Source: Podaxis mareebaensis | Lineage: Eukaryota; Basidiomycota; Agaricomycetes; Agaricales; Agaricaceae | Length of the DNA: 64,000 nucleotides | Assembly: GCA_018524725.1 (NCBI GenBank) | Contig: JAEUWP010000139.1 | Span: 310,001-374,000, forward strand | Direction of reading: 5' to 3' | In this document: one piece after another, positions 1 to 10,268 of the stretch | Position numbering within the stretch: the stretch's first letter is position 1 | Layout: each line of letters begins with the position of its first letter | Made by a program: the position numbers and the translations under genes | The notes under the pieces: generated by a model | Databases searched by the model: none | What the model was told of the DNA's origin: nothing | What the model saw: only the letters and a program-made list of their open reading frames with translations

Positions 1-2385
1 CGAAGCCAGTTCCGGATTTGTGGCTTCTAATTCCCTGAGCCAGGATCTAACCAAGTAGTCATTACGAAATGACAGAATATCCACACAGAAACAAACTCAC
101 TTGAGCCCAAATTCAATCAACGTATCGTTCAAGAACTCCTCGGGCTGTAACCGCGCAAGATCACTCGTGGTCACATTCACGGCTCCAGGAACTCCAAACG
201 GATACACCAAGATCCTGCGTAGTAAAGTGGTGAAGAAAACCAATAATGGAGCTACAAAGGGGTCTTACACTTCATCTGCGTCATGATTAGGCGCCTTTTC
301 TTGCTGCCTAGTGGACCGTCGAAGAGGTTTAGGTTCTTCGGTACGTTGCCGTTTGGAACTAATCCAACTAATTAGCAGAGGATGGGCCACGATGGCGAAG
401 GACTAACGGAGGCTCAATCGCGGAAACTTCAGCAGGGTCCTTATTCTGTCTCTGGGTATCCGAAGATCGTTTCCTGATAGATGGTACTGCTCTATTATCT
501 GGTGTGTGGCGAAATTTCTTGAGCTCTTCTACGCGCTGTTTCCTCATTCTGAAATTTGACACATCAGCATAAGGTCGTAAAATATGGAGTGAGGAATACT
601 TGCAAAGACTCGGTTGAAACTATGCTGGGGTCATGAGCGTCCTCATGTGTCGATGGTTCGACATCAGGCTCCGAGGCACCACGCCTGTGATGCACTTGTT
701 CTTCATCATTGTCCATCGGGTTAGACGAGCGATGCAAATTACTGGAGCCGTATTTGATAGATCCCATAAGAGTAGTCCATAACGTTTTAGAGGCTCTGTG
801 ATTGCACCTCAAAAAAAAACGTCAAAACGACTCGGAAAAGTGTACCTACGCTGGACGGAGCATGGATCGCTTTCTGACACACTGCACAAGCTTGTCGAGG
901 CATATTCTATAGGTGTCTTGACTCCATCGTTCATCTCGGGTATTAAACTGTACAGAGATTTGTCCCCTGTTGCTATTCCCTGGATCATTTTCAGAGATAT
1001 TTTATACGCCATCAACAGGCCAACACACCAGGTTGAAAAACACTGCTGAAATTTGACTGCCATGAAGCAAAGCTTGCGCTTCCTGATGTCTTGAGATATA
1101 GTATCACTAGATTACTGGCGTCGAGGCTGTTCGGATCTGAAGCCTACAGGAAAGATGTAGGCGCTTTCATCAATGCTTAGAGAATGCATACCTGAAAGTC
1201 GACAAAATTGTTTTCAGAGAGCGAGACAGGACCGATCGGTCTACTTGACCCCGATGAAGTTTCAAAGCTGATCGTCGCACCACCATCCTCAAAAACGATG
1301 GTGTCATACTCAAGCAACCGTTCGATGCCAATCAAAAGTGTCGATATAGGCAGACGAGCAGACCATTGCTTCGAGCGTGTACTGCCCCTACCCAATAAAC
1401 CAGAGGGTCTGCTCAAGCGATCTGAGGCGATTTGAGAGGGCAGTTTTGCCTGGGAGCAGAAGCATGAGCATAGGCCAGCCTGCACTAATTTCGAGGCACA
1501 CCTTGGAAATAACGCTCTTTGGCTGCATCTTCGACTTGAATTTTTCATGTTTAAAGTCGATTATCGGAATATCCGATCCCTTTACCCTGGCCTCGATGCG
1601 AGCTACCTCCTCTTTAACCTTCGATATCGGCTTGGTTGACTTGCGACCGCTGTTTTCCCCCTCGCCCTCTGAACAAGACTCTATCGGCGAAGAACTCCAC
1701 TGTTTAGGCTCAGTTTTGTCGTGTCTTGCTTGAAGTCGTTTAGTATTCTCCCCATCCCCAACTAACGAGAGTCCAGCAACTGATGGCTCACTCCTATTCC
1801 TCCGCGAACCCAGCGCGTGCTTCGAGTCAAAATATGCGGAAGTCGTAGGCACAGACTCAATGACATCGAGATCGTCAGTAGACACATGGTCCGCGTCGAC
1901 GTCAATGACTTCATGGGGTGACGGATGTCGTGGCTCCAATGGTGCAATGGCTCTACCTGTTTTAACACCCTTGAACTAAGTCAGGAAGAACATAACACAT
2001 TCACATAATGCAACGCACCCTTTCCTTTGTTACGCGAGGAAGAATTCAAGGATGAATACGACTTCGGACCAGCATCACGAACAGTCCTCCGGGGTGTAAT
2101 CGGTCCTCCACCTAGCAGCGTTTGTCTTGCAGTGGGATTTGTTCGGGACGAGGAACCGATTGTCGCATACAGATTCACTACGTTTGAGAGACCGTACTTT
2201 GTAGGCATGGGTATAGGTTTGGGGTTTCCTTTCCATCGACTGTGTACATGTCAGGGACAACTCAAGAAGATACAACGAATACAGGTCTCTCACTCTGTGA
2301 CGTCTGGAGCCAAACCAGGATTTATTGGGGGCGGTGGGATGCCTTTGAGCGATTGGACGGATTTTCTGTCGCTTTGCGAAGCCAT
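1..2385 (-). CDS. ULP2: Ulp2-type SUMO protease (partial, C-terminus off left edge)
   Basis: This gene encodes a cysteine protease of the Ulp2/SENP6-7 type, which trims SUMO chains from nuclear proteins. Spliced by hand, the last two visible exons read YPFGVPGAVNVT, then DLARLQPEEFLNDTLIEFGL, then KSWLRELEATNPELA. This is the conserved entry to the C48 peptidase domain. The catalytic His, Asp and Cys would lie beyond base 1 and are not in the window. Upstream are a charged linker with an RRSTRQ stretch, a PH-like segment (LLEYDTIVFEDGGATISF, then VILYLKTSGSASFASW) and a disordered acidic N-terminus. I chose the ATG at 2383-2385 because exon 1 then splices in phase 2 (intron about 2293-2240) into RWKGNPKPIPMPTKYG. 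At least eight short introns are needed, and each junction keeps frame. The family call is firm, and Ulp2 rather than Ulp1 is inferred from the long N-terminus and the RRSTR/YPFG context. Confidence 0.85.
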
Positions 2386-2919
2386 AAAAGGCTCACTATA
2401 TCTACCAGGAGAGCGGAGGCGACATGCAAGAGGAAGGAGCGGTCGGCACTTCCCGAAGTGGCATGGATGCTCCCTCATTCTAATCACTCTACGTCTGGCA
2501 CCCTGCAGGCGCAACAGAGCGTTACCTCGAGCGCCCTCAGGAACGTTCCCTTTTTAACGGACATAGCACTGCATAGCCCATACTCTCAACAGCCATGACA
2601 CAATTTACATCGAATGACATTTATGTTCAGCAAATGTTATAATGCCCAACCTGACTAACATCTGTACAGATATTGTATGCAAGAGGAATAGTTTGCAAAG
2701 TCTCTCCGTATGTACGCATCCATAGGCATCAGTCGAGAATACAATCCCCACGGGGAAAGGAGTAGAACGTCTAAACAAAACAGCGAAGCAACCGGTCCTT
2801 TACAGAACCGCAGGTATGGTAAGCATCCTGAACGAAGGGTATGAAATAAATCATGAAGATATCGTGCGCAGGTTAAAGCAAGATAACTTGTCCATAATGC
2901 TCGTGAAGTCATGAAAAGC
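2386..2919. other. Intergenic, 534 bp, between ULP2-like start and SKN1-like stop
   Basis: Both flanking genes are on the minus strand, so this holds the ULP2-like promoter and the 3' end of the Kre6/Skn1-like gene. The ULP2 reading frame stays open upstream to about 2514, so a longer N-terminus cannot be excluded. No recognisable RNA gene or repeat is seen. Confidence 0.5.
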
Positions 2920-5408
2920 TCAGCAACCATCATAAAGGCTGTTCCGAGGGAAGGTATTCCCTGCTTGAGCCCAGGTCGTAAGATTAGGGTTCGTATACGC
3001 TTGGATATGTCTGATACAACACGCTTCAGCTATGGGAGGAAAAGGCAAAGAGCAGGTTACTAACTTTTCAATGTAGGCGGTTGTCGGTCGATTGGGAGGA
3101 TCGCATGTAACACCATTTTTCACGCCCTCCCGCTGATACACACGCACGTAGTCGATGTACATTTTGGCCGGGAATTGTAAATGCTTCCAGTCCTGCTTCT
3201 GGAAATGAGGTGCAAGACCCAAGTTCATGATGATGTACTGGCAGACAATAAGCATTGCTTGAAGAGCATCATTTAAAACTAAAGGGACACACCATAGGCT
3301 CCTCTGGTATCAACCGTGGACCCACTTGAGAAATTGGATCTGGTCCACTTGTAGCAGACGTAGCAGTCCACGTTGGTATCCCATTACTATACCAAGTGAT
3401 GAAGCTGTCCTGCCTTCGTTTCGAGTCGTACCACCATTCATAGCCGTAAGCAGCATAGGCTGTGTCATTATAGACCGACGGATCAATATCTGTCAGTGCT
3501 GAGATAGCCTGCTGGTACACGCCTCCCTTGTAGCTGTTGAACTTGGTGGTGGATGGATTGTAGATCTTCGTAGCCGGTTCCGTGTCGTCGAACTCGTACT
3601 TGTAGTTGTAAGGTGCACACTGGTAACTCTGGGACACCTGACCAACGAATCTCGAGACATCGATCTGGGTCTCAAGGATATCAATCTCGGGGGCACCCCG
3701 TCCAACTGTGACACTAGGTCCAGGATGGTCAGACCCAGGACAGGTACAAGCCGAAAGTTTCTGTCCAGGGAGAAAGCTGAGCGGATCATTGGTTGGCGAG
3801 CCCGTTGCTGCGACCTCCGGAGTACCATCACGCGCGGTTTGGTTGGGGAATGTGCCCAGATCGCAAGTATCATAACTGTAGGGCCACATTCCTTCCGTCG
3901 TTGCTCCATAACCAGCTCGTCCCTACAAAAATGTGGTTCAAAAATAAAAACAAGCTTATGGCTGGGCCGACCGCTTACCAAATTCCCCAATGTCCAGGCA
4001 GCTGTAAGCGAGATACCGAAGTCAGAGACTGAACCAACCGAGCGGAAACCAACAGACCTGGCCATAGTCCCGGTGCTAAAGGCGAGCCAGGCATGCTAAT
4101 CGAGACTTCCACGTATCCCGTGTTGAAGCAAAGCTTGTTCCACGACGTTAGCATTCCTATCCAAAAATGCAAGAGGTTGTATGAGCTCTCATCTACTCAG
4201 CTCCTTGACGGAACATCGTACCGCTCTCAAAATTCAGGTTGTGACTCGTTTTCTCTGTCATTGTGATGACTAGCTTTCCGTTGGCAGTCGTAATAGCCTA
4301 TGATGAACGTCAAAAAAAAGCGAACCCAATAAGGTCAGAAACTCTTACGCTCGGATCATACCATTCCAAGTCCCCAGTGGGCCTGCATTAGCCTGAGCCT
4401 AAACCTCTTTATTTAAGGCGGAAAGAGACACACCAGTAATGTAGGTTAACAGCTTCCCAGTAAGGATCCTCACCAGGGTAGAAGGTCCGCCCCTCCGTCT
4501 CAAACTCGTCACTAAAGACAAGATTGTACTTCTTCCCATCGTTTCCTGTGCGAGTATATGCGCTGGATGGAGTGTCGGGGTCGATGAGAGAGGGAATATT
4601 CAGGTCCGGAATTTGACCTGAACCGTTGATCCCACCAATGTTGAAACCTCGTACTGGGGGTCTAGCATGTGTATAAAACCAAATGATTGGGTATCCAGCA
4701 AAAAGTGTAATCAATCCAACCACAATGAAAACAAGAGTCAAGGCGTTAATCCATCCTCTGGCTGAGAATACTGTACACGAGCTAAAGGTCGAGTCTGGGC
4801 GTGGATCGTGTAGTGCATCGTCGAGATCGGGGTCCTTGTCATACAGATATTGTGGCATCGACTGTGTAGTTTTCACCGGCGCTGGCATCGGTGTCGGTGC
4901 GGATTCCTTTTCGTAAGAGGGATTCGAAGTCGTCAGCGACACCTCGGACGGCGCATTGCTGAACCGCGAATTTGTATACATTCCGACTTCACGCGCTTCG
5001 TTTGGGTTGTACTAAACATCAAATCAATACCACCGGTAGGATAGAACACTCTGCGAGACTCACAGAATAAGGCCCATAACCTGCACCAATGGCTCCACTC
5101 ACCACCCCCATGGTGACGTTCGTCCTCCCTGACGTCCGACTATTGTTTCTGCTTTGCACAGACGGTGCCCGGGGGGGAGGAGACCTTGGACCTCCAACAT
5201 GAGGGGTATATTGCTGCTGCTGATATTGCTGAGGATATTGCTGGTATTGGTACTGGGGTTGGGGCTGAGGTTGAGGTTGTTGATGTTGGTACGGATGATG
5301 TGGTTGCGAACTGGAATAGCTGCCGTGGCGACTTGGACTACTCTGCGGAACTACAGCATATTGTTGGGGTTGCTGTTGTCGTGAATGACGGCGATGGGGA
5401 CGGGACAT
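2920..5408 (-). CDS. Kre6/Skn1-like GH16 beta-1,6-glucan synthesis protein
   Basis: This is a type II membrane protein of the Kre6/Skn1 family, needed in fungi for beta-1,6-glucan assembly in the cell wall. The start at 5406-5408 (MSRPHRRHSRQQQ) opens a Gln/Pro-rich cytosolic tail. A single membrane segment follows (NALTLVFIVVGLITLFAGYP, about 4670-4760). Next is the luminal domain beginning at GKKYNLVFSDEFETEGRTFY, typical of SKN1 domains. The GH16-like catalytic motif EIDILE lies at 3671-3688 with both glutamates present, preceded by GRGAP. The C-terminal exons carry MYIDYVRVYQ and end NSLYDGC. The final intron, with donor GTTAGT after YIEK, restores frame into HIQAYTNPNLTTWAQAG. Length is about 700 residues, normal for the family. 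No break is seen. Kre6 and Skn1 cannot be told apart from this sequence alone. Confidence 0.92.
5200..5310 (-). repeat. Gln-rich low-complexity coding repeat
   Basis: Within exon 1 of the Kre6/Skn1-like gene, CAG/CAA-type codons encode a Gln/Tyr/Pro run of about 35 residues (PQPQPQPQYQYQQYPQQYQQ and so on). It lies in the predicted cytosolic tail and is probably length-variable between strains. Confidence 0.7.
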
Positions 5409-6472
5409 GGTAGGGAGGAGGTAGAGAAAGAAGAACCGCACTGTTCAATCTCCAAGTTTGGGAGTCTCAGTGAACAGGGACAAGGCTTCTCACGAGCCCA
5501 CAGTGCGCCCGGCAGATCTCCACCTCAATCTCCCTATATTATATTAAATTCCGCATTGCTCCCGGATTCCTGTGCCCCGAGGCCGTGGAGCATACTGTTA
5601 TTCCTTGCGTATAGAGCGCTTCGACCCATGCCCCGAGACTGAGATCATGGATAAGGCTCGCAGCATTGAAGCATGTCCCTTTGCCCATGGACTTCAAGCG
5701 CCCGCTGAGTTGAATTTGATTTTTTGATTTCCCCGATTGTCAGGTTGATTGCCATGAGTCCCAAGAAATAATCAATGCTCTTTGTTGAACGACTCAGCGT
5801 ACTCATTTGCGCCCAGCCACTGCGAGAGTTTGTCAAACTGTAACAGCGGTACAATATGCATGTTCTTACCCATGTGTTGCTCAGCAGTTCCACATGTGGC
5901 GATATCTCGTGATGAAGGTGACTGGGGAGCATGGGGAATGATAAATATAGCAAACTGCTTCTAGTGCGGTGCTTTCGGGCCGCGCCCAACGCGTACCGCC
6001 ACTGGCAGCGAGCAGACCAGTGGGGACAGGTGGGGACGCGGGCCACGCTCAACCCAGAAGCCCCTAAACGGAGTGGTTAGTCGCCCAAGATTGATGTCAA
6101 TTGACCCGACCCATAATACGTCACCGTTCAGCGGGTCAGGAAAATCAAATCGGCTGTTTAACGATTCTCGGATCTGACGAGAATCGATCGGGAGCCAAGC
6201 CAGCGACCAATATGAGTATGAGCCAGCACAAATGAGTTTGTACCTCAGAACCAACGATATTACGGCGCGGAGCCCCGGTGTAGGATAAACTAGATAACAT
6301 CACTTCGTTTGCAATGCTAGATCGCAAAATCCCAACGTTGAGTGAGCGCCGAGCGCAGCACCATTCCATCCTCAATCTTCGCATTCTTGTAGTCGAAAAC
6401 CACACATGAGAATGGATTTTTAATGGAAGAGAAAGAATTTTATTTTTAGATTCTCTTGGTTATACACAAAGA
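5409..6472. other. Intergenic, about 1.06 kb, promoter side of Kre6/Skn1-like gene
   Basis: This lies between the Kre6/Skn1-like start and the dehydrogenase stop, both minus strand. Several short open frames exist on both strands (for example minus 5645-6052), but they overlap one another and match no family I recognise. I read the stretch as regulatory and 3' untranslated sequence. Confidence 0.5.
5533..5550 (-). promoter_or_regulatory. TATA-like AT tract upstream of Kre6/Skn1-like gene
   Basis: On the minus strand the tract reads TTTAATATAATATAGGG, about 125-140 bases before the ATG at 5408. It is the only AT-rich stretch of this kind in an otherwise mixed region, so it could be a core promoter element. 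This rests on position and composition only. Confidence 0.3.
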
Positions 6473-7611
6473 TCAAGCAACCGAAGGATTGACGGCGATA
6501 TAACCACCATCAATGATAATCTCTTGACCCGTCGTGTACCCTCCAGCCTTGGAAGCCAAGTAGAGTGCGGTTCCAGCCATTTCCTCTCCTCTGAGTTGAA
6601 ATTTAAGTGACAAGACTTGGTTAGATATTCTACGTGTACTCACGTTCCGTCACGTTCCATGGGCACGGGTTGCACACCTTTACCAACCTTATCTACCAGC
6701 TCCTTTGTGATCTTGTCGTAAGTCATCTCGGATGAATAAACGCCTGGTGCGATCGAATTTATGCGAACAGGTATCCTCTTCAGCGCAATTTCTGTTGCCA
6801 ACATCTTTGTTAAATGTGAGGCTGCAGCCTTAGTGCTATTGTAGCAGAACTGCATTTGAGATCTCGTTAAGTTTCCCCACCAACTCGGAGCTTTAGAAAA
6901 CCTACGTGATTCTGCGCGACCTTGACCACACCGCTGACACTAGTGATGACAATGACACTGCTCCAATAGCCTTCGACGTCCTCCGATCCCTTTGCCAATA
7001 AACCCAAGAATGCAGTAGTGACAAAGAAAATGGAGGACGTGTTGATGGTATAAAGATCGCTCCAGCCCTGAATCGACTCGTTGAACAGGCCGAGACCCAA
7101 GGATTCAGCATCCTTGCACTCTGGTGCAGACGGATCCTCCATGAACGGGGACATGGGCCCCACTTGCCCAGCACTGCGGGTGATCAATTTATATCCCGAT
7201 TTAAAGACCTTGGAGCAAGGTCCAAAATATACAACTTACTTGTTGACTAAAACGTGCAACTTGCCTTCTTTCTCCTGGATCACTTTCTTGGCGGACAGAA
7301 TACTATCCTTGTTTGTAACATCCATCTGGAGGCTATTTATTGATTCTCAGCAAGGTCAAGACTCCTTGTCTGTCAGAAATTCGGTGCACTCACGGGATAA
7401 TCTGGCCACCCTTACCCGACTGATTCCAATCCGCTGCAACTTTCTCCAAGATGTTGAGCCTTCGACCGGTGATATACACTTTCGCGCCAGCAGCAGCAAA
7501 TCCCCTAGTGATCATTAACCCAATACCTGTTCCTCCTCCCGTTACAAGCGCGATGCGACCTTCAAGACTCAACAAATTCTGTGGAAGATACGATGTATAA
7601 GTTTCAGCCAT
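6473..7611 (-). CDS. Short-chain dehydrogenase/reductase (classical SDR)
   Basis: This is an NAD(P)-dependent oxidoreductase with a Rossmann fold. It begins [19 protein letters not shown], followed by the nucleotide motif VTGGGTGIG and the strand-2 region VYITGRR. The Arg there suggests NADP(H) preference. An intron splits the second hallmark, and splicing gives VLVNNAGQVGP. The catalytic Ser is in [11 protein letters not shown] and the Tyr/Lys pair in [13 protein letters not shown]. The C-terminus [20 protein letters not shown], then [12 protein letters not shown], is typical of classical SDRs. The stop is at 6473-6475. About five short introns are required. Substrate is unknown. The overall look resembles fungal proteins loosely annotated as 3-oxoacyl-ACP or rhamnolipid-type reductases, but nothing nearby indicates a pathway. 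Confidence 0.9.
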
Positions 7612-8050
7612 CTTTCGTGTTTATCGGGAGATTGAAGTTGAGATAGAGGGAGGACGGCAATCTAGTGGGGCGGGTGGCGAAGAGAGGTTTGAGATAAAGA
7701 AGTCATCTGGCAGCTGAGTCTCATGTCAATTTCTGATCTTGAGTTCATGCTGGAAACAGTTTGATCATAGGTTTACGGCCCGGCGAGGTGTGTATGCGTG
7801 TTCCCGGATCTGCGGGCCGTTATGTTACTTCCCACATGGCCGAATCAACGAACAAGATTGATTAAGAGTTTGCAGGACAATGCATACAAGAACAACACAT
7901 ATATACTTGGAATAAAGGAGTGATACCACGTACAACGGCAATTCGAGATAATTAATACTAACACAAAGTCTGTTATCGTATCGAGTAGAATGAGGGGAAA
8001 CCAAAGACAAAAGAGCGCGAGAGTTGGATACAGTATTGGTGGTACATGTG
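7612..8050. other. Intergenic, 439 bp, upstream of the SDR gene
   Basis: This separates the SDR start from the F-box stop, both minus strand. It should contain the SDR promoter and the F-box gene 3' end. I see no gene, RNA or repeat here. Confidence 0.5.
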
Positions 8051-9667
8051 TCAGCGCATCGCACTGGTCCGTATAGAGGTCGTAACCGACCTATAAATAG
8101 AAGGGGCTTGCACACCGTATGGATAAGTAGCAACCCTTTGTCGCTCTCGTTCTCCATGCCGGCGTGAACTAGTACGATCCTGGTAGCTTACAGATCCATT
8201 CATCTGCGGAGCAACATTGTCCATAATCCTTCCTGGGCTCCTTTGGGCACGATTATGATAACGTGGATCATTTCTCCGGATAGTCCCCGCTTGGGTCTCG
8301 TTATAGACCACGCGCTCAGACCCTCTTCCTCCACGACGGACAATGACCTTTCGTAGTCTGGGCAGCGATTGGACTATGGGATCAACCATCCCAGGATCAA
8401 ACCATCCTCCTTCGATGTGAATGAAACGCAGGGATCTTGGAATCGCATACATCCAGAAGAACGATTTGAGGTTGGGGAAAGGTACTTGCCTTCGACCGGG
8501 GTCCATGAACTTGAGCGTATGCAGGACGGAAGTTGACAAGTGTGTTAGGAGGAGAGCGAGTTCGTAAGGGATATCAGGTGAGTTGGGATCAAGCGCCAGC
8601 TGCAGTTGGCTGAGGGAAGGTAATGATATTCGGGAATTAGGTCGGGGAGGTTTATGGTACACTGAAGTGAGGTTCGTGAATTGATGTGGAAAGAGTAAGC
8701 GAAGGGAAATCAGCTTGGGGCAGAGGGCGAGGAGGGAAAGGATTTCGTGGATAGCTTCAGAGCCTGTACTGAAACGATGGTGGGTATAATCGAGATAGGT
8801 GAGGTTAACAAACATATCTGGAAACAGTGCTACCCTGAGGCCGTCCATAACGAGCTTTCTGAGCGAAGGCGCATACCCATTGAACAGGGTAAACGGCTGC
8901 GGGTCTTCATTAAGACGATGGATCAATGTGATCTCCCGCAGGGAAGGAGGAGAGGGCAGGTCGGCCAAGAAGGATAGAGCGGCATTCAATAGGTATGGAG
9001 ACTGTTCCATAAAAATAACATCGAGAGAGCGCCATCGGTGTAAATGGGGTAAGGCTATCTGCATAAGCCATTGCACAGAGTAAAAGTCCAGATGCCTGCG
9101 CGGGTAATAATGCAAAGGGCGTGGACGGATGGGTGCTAGAGCTGTGGGGAGAAGCTCTATATCAAGAGTGCAGGCTCGCGCACGGCGTATGCGTTCTCTC
9201 CACATGTACTCGTGGGGACTCAGGACGATGCGACGCCATAGGGAAGGTGTTGAGAGTGCAACGTGACGCCAGGATCGACAGACTTGGGAAACGGAAAGTG
9301 GTAGGTGGGGATCATCTTCAGCGCCGAGAACAAATATGTGTGAGAGCAGCTCGATAGGAAGACGATGAATAAAATGACGATGGGCCCAACAATAGAGTCC
9401 GTTATAGACGTCGGGCACGGGGGCTGCCGCCGCGCGTCGAAGGTGTTTCGGTCGGCTGATATGGTGTGTCTGAGGCTCGTGATGGGGGAGAATATATGGA
9501 TGCGGTGGCTTTGGGGCACTAGGCGTGCTTGGGATGAATTTGCGCCCTCTGTGAGATCGGGTCAACACTCACCGAGAATGTCCCATAAACTTGGATTTAA
9601 CTGCATTTGCTAAGGAACGACTGAGATTCAAAGCACGGTCTTGAGTCTTTCGAAGTGTGGAAGGCAT
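8051..9667 (-). CDS. F-box domain protein
   Basis: This is a probable substrate-recognition subunit of an SCF ubiquitin ligase. The F-box reads HRLPIELLSHIFVLG, then LSVSQVCRSWRHVALSTPSLW, near residues 70-120. It is followed by a leucine-rich region of alternating hydrophobic segments (LRKLVMDGLRVALF, LTYLDYTHHRF, CPKLISLRLLF) that resembles degenerate LRRs of basidiomycete F-box proteins. The C-terminus is basic and disordered. I prefer the ATG at 9665-9667 (MPSTLRKTQDRALNLSRSLA). That frame meets an in-frame TGA at the GTGAGT donor, and a 46-base intron (about 9577-9532) reads through to TPSAPKPPHPYILP. The main exon is otherwise uninterrupted, which is typical of this family. The substrate cannot be predicted. 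Confidence 0.85.
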
Positions 9668-10268
9668 AGCTTAAGATGATAAAGGCGAGAGGCGTAAAGG
9701 AGGGGCGCAAGGAGAGGGTCCTTGAGCAACAGCGGGAATAGGAGAGTGCAATTTATAAGATTCAGAGAGAGATCTCCATATCGCTGGAAAGACCGAATCG
9801 GCTTGGAATGGAGAGCTTAGCGATATTCGGCACGGGGGATCGGAGGTTTATGAACTATAGCGACGCTGTAATTCCCAATTGTACGCCCGAGGTCCAGTGC
9901 TGTGCTTCGATATGACCTCAGCGGTTCGGCCCTTCAACTTGCAGGCTTCCGCGACCTCTGGGCGTGAGGCTCGCATGGCTGCCCTGTGTGCACAAAAACA
10001 ACTGTTGTTGCATCCTTGTCTACGAGGCGGTCTGCTGCGCCTCCGTTCCAAGTCATTATGCAGGGCTCATTAACCAGAACGTGGGTTGAGGACAATACAA
10101 ACAGGGGTTCAGGTTCAAGTGCCGCAAGATGCCAACCGAACTTGGACCTGTCAATCGGTGCCAAGTGGGGAAGGAGCGGTGGCGGTGCCGCAATTGATTA
10201 CACGTGACCGCCGGATTGGACAACCACCGTCGGCATTGTGCTGCACGCGAGATCATAGCCAGTGCGTC
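9668..10268. other. Divergent promoter region, 601 bp (F-box / SART3-Prp24)
   Basis: The two genes are transcribed away from each other, so this stretch must carry both promoters. It holds the TATA candidate for the F-box gene. Open frames on both strands here match nothing I know. Confidence 0.5.
9752..9757 (-). promoter_or_regulatory. TATA box candidate for the F-box gene
   Basis: The minus strand reads CTTATAAATT about 85-90 bases before the proposed ATG at 9667. Spacing and sequence fit a TATA element and also support the upstream start choice. Confidence 0.4.

Noticed and set aside
5645..6405. Minus-strand open frames between the Kre6/Skn1-like and SDR genes
   Set aside because: They overlap each other in different frames, show no domain, and cannot be joined by plausible splicing into a known protein.
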